Positions 59,203 through 64,000 of a stretch of DNA of 64,000 nucleotides are shown in pieces; position 1 is the first letter of the stretch; the number at the start of each line of letters is the position of its first letter. The position numbers and the translations under genes were made by a program. The notes under the pieces were generated by a model. That model saw only the letters and a program-made list of their open reading frames with translations, ran no database searches and had not been told where the DNA came from. This DNA comes from Methyloferula stellata AR4 (GTDB taxonomy: Bacteria > Pseudomonadota > Alphaproteobacteria > Rhizobiales > Beijerinckiaceae), in the NCBI RefSeq assembly GCF_000385335.1, contig NZ_ARWA01000001.1, forward strand, positions 3,674,001 to 3,738,000. The letters run 5' to 3'.

Positions 59203-61106
59203 TGAACAAGCTGCACCGTGCTGGCAGATCCCGATCCGCTGAAACAATTGGAAGCGGATGCGCTCGTGCCGCCGGACAAAGTGATTTGCGACGCGACGAT
59301 CTGCAAACATTGGCCCGCCTGATTTCCGATGCTTGCGCCGCCGGTCAGGGTCAGCGGTCCGTTCGGAAAATAAAACGCACCTGAAATGCTCGTATTGCTC
59401 GCGCCTTCAGTCAGCAGCGCGGTCGCCGTATTTGAGGTGGAGACGGGACCAATGACGCCGAGATTGGCATTCGTTCCCGTGGTCGGAGCGGTCAGGCTGA
59501 CATGATTATATCCGGCACCGATGCAAAAGGCCGAACCGGAACACGGAGACGTCGAGGATGTGCTCGCACCCGCGGTCACGACGGTGACGTTGGTGCCCGT
59601 AAACCCGACCATCTGACCATTGCAACTGACATCGCCACCGCCACCCGCGCCGAGCGCTACATAGCCATAGAAGGAATAGACGCCGGTTCCCAAAATGGTG
59701 CCCCCGGCCGCCGAGAACGAGCCATTGAAGTCATGCGCCGTGGCGGCGCTTAACGTGAGGCAGCTGCCGCCGCCGCTGGTGATATTGCCGACGACCTGAA
59801 ACAAGTTGCCGGTCCCGGTCGCATCGGCGAAGGTCGTCTTCGAGCCGCCTTGCACATTGATGGCATTGCTGCCGCTGCCGGTCGAGCCGATCTTGAAACT
59901 ATTGGTTGTACCACTGCCGAACGTAATCGTGGCGCCGCCGCCATTGTAAAGGCCGGACGAGAGAACGAAGCTGCTGGGACCACCGAAGGTCAGCGTCGCG
60001 CCGCCGCTGTTACAGATGCTGTAGAAGCCGCAGGATCCGGAGGCGCCGCCGATGTTGAACGTGCCGGCGCCAAAAGTCATCGTCGACGTATTCACGATGC
60101 CTTGGGCAAAATTATAGGTGCCCGGCCCGAAATTCATCGCCGTGCCGGTATTGTTGAGAGGCCCGCTAAAGTCGAAAGTCGTCGAAGCCGAACCGGATAG
60201 GTTGAAATTGAGCGTAATGCCGCCGCCGACCGAGATCGTCGCGAAATAATAGGTTCCGCCGGGCGGGCAGGTCAGAGTCCAGGTCGGCGAGCTGAAGGAT
60301 GCCGAGCAACCCACGCTCGCAGCCCCGCCGGTGGCGCTATTGCTCCAATCGAACGTGATGGACTTTCCGCTCGGCACGCTTGGCGCGCTCGGCGATGTCA
60401 GCGACGACAGCGAACTCGCATGAGCGGCCGCTTGAACGATCCCGGCGTTAGCCGCAAGAGGATCCGCGGTTGGGGTCTTAGTGATCGAGCCGCTGATGCC
60501 GCTGCAAGGCTGGCTCGGCACAGTCGTGTTATATGTTACGGACTTTGCCGTGATCGTGTCCCCGCACGGCACGGAAACCGTGGTGTTTGAGGCAACCGAG
60601 CAGGCTGGTGCCGAAATCGACGTGCCGCCGGTGAGCGCAACACCGCTCCCGCTGGCGCTCAGCGCAAGCATGCAAGCCGACGCCGTCGCATTGAGCGAGG
60701 CGTAGGATTTGGCATTGACCGGCATGCTGGTTCCGGAGCGCAGCACGGGCGCCAGCAGAAGAACATCGTTGGTCGCAATGTTCACCGAGACGGCCTGATT
60801 GGCGGCATTCCTCGGCGAAGTGACAAGGGTGGCGGTCACCTGCGTAGCCGTGATTCCATTGAGGGCGGCAAGCCTCTGCGCCGCGGCCGTCATCGCCGCG
60901 GTTGTGCCTGTGCTCGAATAAGCTAAAGCGCCCGCATAGGCCGAAAGATCAGCGACCCGCTGGTTCTCCGTCTTGACCACAAGCCCATGGCCATAATCGG
61001 CACCCAAGGCCAGAAATCCGACGATGACAGGAAGAGTAATCGCACTAATGACGGATACGCTGCCATCACGGCGGCAGCAAAAAGTGCGGAGCAAGCTGAA
61101 CAGCAT
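59199..61106 (-). CDS. TadG-like protein with long Gly/Ser/Thr-rich extension
   Basis: 635 aa, ATG at 61106. The N-terminal part (RRDGSVSVISAITLPVIVGF, then LGADYGHGLVVKTENQRVAD) matches TadG. Beyond about residue 140 the protein is a low-complexity chain very rich in Gly, Ser, Thr and Ala with repeating short strands, such as GGATLTFGGPSSFVLSSGLY and GGATITFGSGTTNSFKIG, compatible with a beta-helix or stacked-strand surface domain. No von Willebrand domain is evident. Exposed at the cell surface, perhaps attachment. Confidence 0.8.
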   Translation of the reverse strand: MLFSLLRTFCCRRDGSVSVISAITLPVIVGFLALGADYGHGLVVKTENQRVADLSAYAGALAYSSTGTTAAMTAAAQRLAALNGITATQVTATLVTSPRNAANQAVSVNIATNDVLLLAPVLRSGTSMPVNAKSYASLNATASACMLALSASGSGVALTGGTSISAPACSVASNTTVSVPCGDTITAKSVTYNTTVPSQPCSGISGSITKTPTADPLAANAGIVQAAAHASSLSSLTSPSAPSVPSGKSITFDWSNSATGGAASVGCSASFSSPTWTLTCPPGGTYYFATISVGGGITLNFNLSGSASTTFDFSGPLNNTGTAMNFGPGTYNFAQGIVNTSTMTFGAGTFNIGGASGSCGFYSICNSGGATLTFGGPSSFVLSSGLYNGGGATITFGSGTTNSFKIGSTGSGSNAINVQGGSKTTFADATGTGNLFQVVGNITSGGGSCLTLSAATAHDFNGSFSAAGGTILGTGVYSFYGYVALGAGGGGDVSCNGQMVGFTGTNVTVVTAGASTSSTSPCSGSAFCIGAGYNHVSLTAPTTGTNANLGVIGPVSTSNTATALLTEGASNTSISGAFYFPNGPLTLTGGASIGNQAGQCLQIVASQITLSGGTSASASNCFSGSGSASTVQLVQ

Positions 61107-61345
61107 TTATGGATCCCAATGATTCTGAGACCAATACAAACTGCAATTTAATTGATGAAGTCAGAATCTCGACCCTGCAAGATGGGCCTATCTCTGCGAA
61201 AGACACATTATTCTACGCGAAAGGTGTCTGATCCTTTCGCTGCGATTAAGGAGATCGGCGAAATCGCATCGCATCTATTCGTATTTAAGCTTACAAGGGT
61301 CGGGCACACCCCGAGTTCAAGCTTCAAAACCGATCGTCAAACCGC

Positions 61346-61930
61346 ATGAAATCCGACGAAAAAGCCCGCGCCGCGCTCGCGGCTAATCCGTTTCCGCCGA
61401 GCCCATGGCTCGAGGTGACCGACAATGCAATCATCATCAAATGCGGGTTCAGCGAGCAATTGCTCCAGCTTTTGCGCTGGGTGCCCAATGTTCAATGGCG
61501 ACCCGAAAAACGCCACTGGACGGTGCCACTGCGCGGCGCCGAAGCCGTGCGGAGCATTCTCCCGGAGGTGCTGCGGCTCTCTGAAGCAACCCAGGATCGC
61601 AAGGCAAAATCGACCGCGGCGGATAATGCGTCGGGCACGAATACGGGCAATCCGCTTCTCGGTCTGCCGGAGACGGTTGCAGAGCTGCCGGCGCCCGACC
61701 TCTTCAAGGCCGCCGCGCGCCTGCTCTATGGTACAGACTGGCAGCGCGATACGGCGCGCGCGCTGGAGCGTGACGAAGCCACGCTGGCGCGCTGGCTCGC
61801 CGGCGACACAGATCTTGAAGATGCTGCAACCTTGCTTGCCGAAATGCGGGAGCTGATGCGGCGGCGCGCCGATGAGATCGCCAAAGCCGCCGATCAATTC
61901 GCCGCCGCTGTCGACAAGCGGCAAGGCTGA
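61346..61930 (+). CDS. protein with HARP-like N-terminus and HTH-like C-terminus
   Basis: 194 aa. Residues about 20-80, with VPNVQWRPEKRHWTVPLRGA, resemble the HARP module of annealing helicases (a WxPE...WTVP pattern), though no helicase domain follows. The C-terminal part (ARLLYGTDWQRDTARALERD, then EATLARWLAGD) looks like a helix-turn-helix of a type often seen in alphaproteobacterial proteins. It could bind nucleic acid. Family not firmly identified. Convergent with sodC. Confidence 0.6.
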   Translation: MKSDEKARAALAANPFPPSPWLEVTDNAIIIKCGFSEQLLQLLRWVPNVQWRPEKRHWTVPLRGAEAVRSILPEVLRLSEATQDRKAKSTAADNASGTNTGNPLLGLPETVAELPAPDLFKAAARLLYGTDWQRDTARALERDEATLARWLAGDTDLEDAATLLAEMRELMRRRADEIAKAADQFAAAVDKRQG

Positions 61931-61941
61931 ACATTTCGAAC

Positions 61942-61984
61942 GCATAAGCTTACCGGAAAAGTCTGCAACTTTTCCGGGTCATGC
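61942..61984. repeat. 43-bp palindromic repeat, family B copy 3
   Basis: Begins GCATAAGCTT and ends GGGTCATGC, with the inner stem CCGGAAAAG / CTTTTCCGG perfectly paired around TCTGCAA. It shares the central AAAAGTCTGCAACTTTT with the copy at 57281. It fits exactly between the convergent stops of the HARP-like gene and sodC, so a bidirectional terminator role is likely. Confidence 0.85.
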
Positions 61985-61985
61985 T

Positions 61986-62516
61986 TTACTTGATCACCGC
62001 GCAAGCGATGCGCGCGCCGGCGCCGCCGATCGGCTGCGTCGTGTAATCATCCGGGTTGACATGAATGATCAGCGCGGATCCATCGCCGTCGAGCAGAGAC
62101 GGGCGACCGCCTTCGCCCTTGAACGAGACGTAAGTCGAATAGAGCTCGGCTGTCGCCGTGCCATCAGCCGCGACATAGAGATTGGGAAGATCGCCGGAAT
62201 CCGTCGCATCCTCCTTCAGGAAACCATGCACGACCGGCGTCACCGCATGAACATGCGCGCCGGCATTCATGAATTTATCGTCGCCGCAATCGCCCTTCTC
62301 ATGAAAATGCATGCCGTGCCAGCCCGGCGGAAGACCCTTCAATTCGAGGTGAAGCAAAACGCCTTTCGGCGCATCCGTGAGCGTGATCGTCCCGAGATCT
62401 TTCGCATTCGGCCCGACAACTTTCGCGGTCAGTGTCTTATCTTGCGTCTGCGCAGAGGCGGCGGCACTGAGACACACCAAAAAGCAAACTGCGGGAAATA
62501 AAGGACGAAAAGGCAT
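61986..62516 (-). CDS. sodC: superoxide dismutase [Cu-Zn], periplasmic
   Basis: 176 aa. The signal peptide ends near ASAQ after MPFRPLFPAVCFLVCLSAAA. Metal and structural residues: GMHFHEKGDCGD, AGAHVHAV, VVHGF and the later HVNPDDYTTQPIGGAGARIACAVI containing the disulfide Cys and active-site Arg. The third motif reads AHVHA where most relatives have GHFNP. It protects against periplasmic superoxide. Confidence 0.93.
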   Translation of the reverse strand: MPFRPLFPAVCFLVCLSAAASAQTQDKTLTAKVVGPNAKDLGTITLTDAPKGVLLHLELKGLPPGWHGMHFHEKGDCGDDKFMNAGAHVHAVTPVVHGFLKEDATDSGDLPNLYVAADGTATAELYSTYVSFKGEGGRPSLLDGDGSALIIHVNPDDYTTQPIGGAGARIACAVIK

Positions 62517-62717
62517 TTTGGAATTCCTCGTGCGACTTAGGATGAGCGCGAAGTTTTAGGTGCTGGCCACACATCTAGGCTCAAGCTCGTCAAAAGCAAA
62601 TGACGCGGTCTTTATTAGAATAAAACTAAAGTAACTTCATAGACTTGACATAAATCTTTCTGACTGCCACGTCGTTTTCAGTGCGTAGCTGAGTAGTCAA
62701 AGATAAAAAAGGATTGA
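62517..62717. promoter_or_regulatory. divergent promoter region
   Basis: 201 AT-rich bases between sodC and the cupredoxin gene. A perfect TTGACA hexamer is at 62645-62650, with no good -10 element at ideal spacing. The AT-rich run TTTATTAGAATAAAACTAAAG at its left part could be a metal-responsive site; this is a guess. Confidence 0.35.
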
Positions 62718-63047
62718 ATGTTCCGCCTGTCATTGCCAGCCTTTTTCATGACCGCCTTGCTGGTGCAGCCGGCGCAGGCAGCCGATCCGCTTGAGATCGT
62801 CATTACTTTAAAAAACCATGTGTTCGAGCCTCAGGAACCGAAAGTGCCGGCCAACCAGCCGCTCCTGATCACGGTGGTCAACGACGACGACACGCCCGAA
62901 GAATTTGAAAGCACACCGTTGAAGATCGAAAAGATCGTCGCACCGAAAAGCTCGATCAAACTGCGCGTGAAAGGCCTGGCGCCTGCGCGCTATGAATTTT
63001 TCGGCGAATATAACGAGACTGCCAAAGGCGCTTTGATCGTCGAATGA
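62718..63047 (+). CDS. FtrB/EfeO-type periplasmic cupredoxin-like protein
   Basis: 109 aa, AAGGATTG ribosome binding site. The signal peptide ends near AQAAD. The fold is a cupredoxin (ITLKNHVFEPQEPKVPANQP, then ITVVNDDDTPEEFES), and EFES plus YEFFGEYNETAKG are the markers of iron-transport cupredoxins that lack the usual blue-copper Cys/His set. It precedes a P19/FtrA-like gene by 14 bases. Probable role: ferrous iron uptake. Confidence 0.82.
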   Translation: MFRLSLPAFFMTALLVQPAQAADPLEIVITLKNHVFEPQEPKVPANQPLLITVVNDDDTPEEFESTPLKIEKIVAPKSSIKLRVKGLAPARYEFFGEYNETAKGALIVE

Positions 63048-63061
63048 GGGCCGGAGAAACA

Positions 63062-63577
63062 ATGATGAAGCGATCTTTTCAATTCGCCGCGGCTTTCAGC
63101 CTTCTCTTTGCCTGCGGGGCCCAGGCGCGCGAATATTATGTCGGCGGCCCGGTCCATCAGCACGATATGGAGATCGTCGCCAACTATCTCGTGGGCATCG
63201 AAATGGCGCCGATGACGGCGAATATGGTGCATGGCCCGGACGTCATCCATCTCGAAGCCGATGTTCATGCGACGGCCGACAATGTCTACGGATTTCCCGA
63301 CGGCGCCTGGATGGCCTATCTCACCATCCACTACAAGCTCGAGAAGACTGGATCTTCCTGGACCTCCGAAGGCGTCCTGTTGCCGATGACCGCCAAGGAC
63401 GGACCGCATTACGCAAACAACGTCAAAATGGACGGGCCGGGCGAATACAAGCTCACCTATCGATTTGAACCGCCTGAAAGCAACGGCTTTCTCCATCATA
63501 CCGACGAAGAAACCGGCGTACCGGATTGGTGGAAGCCCTTCACCCAGGAGTTCAAGTTCAAATATCCTCAGAACTAA
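63062..63577 (+). CDS. P19/FtrA/Tp34-type periplasmic iron-binding protein
   Basis: 171 aa from the ATG at 63062 behind GGAGAAACA. Signal peptide MMKRSFQFAAAFSLLFACGA ending QARE. The family site is VHQHDMEIVANYLVGIEMAP with DVIHLEADVHAT and GPHYANNVK, His and Met residues that bind Fe2+/Cu2+. It normally works with an FTR1-type permease. The next gene in the window is not visibly FTR1. Confidence 0.87.
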   Translation: MMKRSFQFAAAFSLLFACGAQAREYYVGGPVHQHDMEIVANYLVGIEMAPMTANMVHGPDVIHLEADVHATADNVYGFPDGAWMAYLTIHYKLEKTGSSWTSEGVLLPMTAKDGPHYANNVKMDGPGEYKLTYRFEPPESNGFLHHTDEETGVPDWWKPFTQEFKFKYPQN

Positions 63578-63645
63578 TATGCGGATGACCCGGACTTGAT
63601 CTGCATCATTCCGCTGCCGAACCATCACAGCCGAACATCATGCCG

Positions 63646-63673
63646 TTAGGCATCGGACATGTCCGATGCCTAA
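63646..63673. repeat. 28-bp perfect palindrome
   Basis: The half-site TTAGGCATCGGACA at 63646-63659 is mirrored exactly to 63673, with no spacer. It lies between the P19-like gene and the membrane protein start. It could be a terminator-like structure without a T-run, or a protein-binding site. Confidence 0.7.
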
Positions 63674-63704
63674 AATCGAAATCCAGGATTGAGCGCAAAG
63701 ACAC

Positions 63705-64000
63705 ATGGCCGACCCAAGCGTATTCGATGTTCTGCGTATCCCGCCCGAGGTCCTGATCGCTCTCGACAATCGAACGTTCCACTTCGCGATCCAGCCTTAT
63801 CATTACATCATCCGGATCGCGCATATCCTGTCGATGGGAGCCTTTTTCGGCGGGATCATATTCCTCGATCTGCGCCTGATCGGGCTCAAAACGCGCGTTG
63901 GGATTCACGATCTGTCAGAGCAATTCATGCTCTGGATCTATATTTTCTTCGCCCTCACCGTCGTCACGGGCATTCCGCTCTTTCTCTTTGATCCTGTTCA
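63705..64000 (+). CDS. multi-pass membrane protein, cut by the window end
   Basis: At least 98 residues are visible, and the frame is open at the window edge. After an N-terminal amphipathic stretch (ALDNRTFHFAIQPYHYIIRI) come hydrophobic helices (AHILSMGAFFGGIIFLDLRL and MLWIYIFFALTVVTGIPLFL). His residues in HFAIQPYHY and AH could ligate a metal or heme. Probably co-transcribed with the iron-binding genes. Identity unknown from this piece. Confidence 0.65.
   Translation, partial: MADPSVFDVLRIPPEVLIALDNRTFHFAIQPYHYIIRIAHILSMGAFFGGIIFLDLRLIGLKTRVGIHDLSEQFMLWIYIFFALTVVTGIPLFLFDPV

Noticed and set aside
63606-63908. 100-codon minus-strand frame at the right end
   Set aside because: Antisense to a membrane protein with clear hydrophobic helices.

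Overview
The window looks like a chromosomal segment of an aerobic alphaproteobacterium of the Hyphomicrobiales, most likely Beijerinckiaceae-like. The grounds are GC-rich coding sequence, alphaproteobacterial palindromic intergenic repeats, TadE/TadG proteins, a HupR/HoxA-like regulator and a complete hydrogenase maturation set. This placement is an inference; there is no rRNA or marker gene to fix it. No tRNA, rRNA, CRISPR array, insertion sequence or phage gene was recognised.

Layout. 0.2-7.1 kb: an Ig-like-domain protein, then a three-gene RND metal-efflux system (outer-membrane lipoprotein, adaptor, pump). 7.1-11.6 kb (minus strand): a small unknown, a MIO-type aromatic amino acid/histidine ammonia-lyase, a Tat-exported cupin and a BaiN-type flavoprotein. 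11.8-14.2 kb: a MHYT-GGDEF-EAL cyclic-di-GMP protein. 14.2-29.3 kb (minus strand): one long hydrogenase locus, read right to left: small subunit, large subunit, a Cys-containing 104-aa protein, maturation protease, a 117-aa unknown, a TPR protein, two tiny membrane proteins, a NifU-Rieske fusion, an NHL-repeat protein, hypF, hypC, hypD, hypE, hypA, hypB and a nickel transporter. A near-consensus sigma-54 promoter lies just upstream of the small subunit, and a HupR/HoxA-like sigma-54 activator plus two HupE/UreJ proteins lie at 33.7-36.5 kb. Between them, at 29.6-33.0 kb, sit three short-chain dehydrogenases and a TetR regulator sharing an operator-like motif.

36.6-40.8 kb: phosphoglucomutase, a Gly/His-rich exported protein, class I fructose-bisphosphate aldolase and a histidine phosphatase. 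41.0-45.1 kb: a [3Fe-4S] ferredoxin with a cytochrome P450, then (minus strand) a bicovalent-flavin oxidase, a persulfide dioxygenase and a damaged-looking rhodanese. 45.2-52.1 kb: a VirA-like sensor kinase translationally coupled to a diheme peroxidase, an OmpR-type regulator, a TetR regulator and a membrane diheme cytochrome c. 52.3-56.3 kb: a polyamine-type ABC importer. 56.4-61.1 kb: small proteins, a receiver protein, a glutathione transferase and three Tad-type pseudopilin-like proteins. 61.3-64.0 kb: a HARP-like protein, Cu/Zn superoxide dismutase, an FtrB-like cupredoxin with a P19/FtrA-like iron protein, and the start of a membrane protein cut by the window end.

The central biology is a self-contained uptake [NiFe]-hydrogenase of the group 2a/1h kind. 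It has no Tat signal and no cytochrome b subunit. It carries its own nickel supply, maturation, candidate electron-transfer partner (NifU-Rieske) and candidate membrane-association proteins, and probably runs under sigma-54/HupR-type control. Related enzymes oxidise H2 at very low, even atmospheric, concentration; whether this one does cannot be read from sequence alone.
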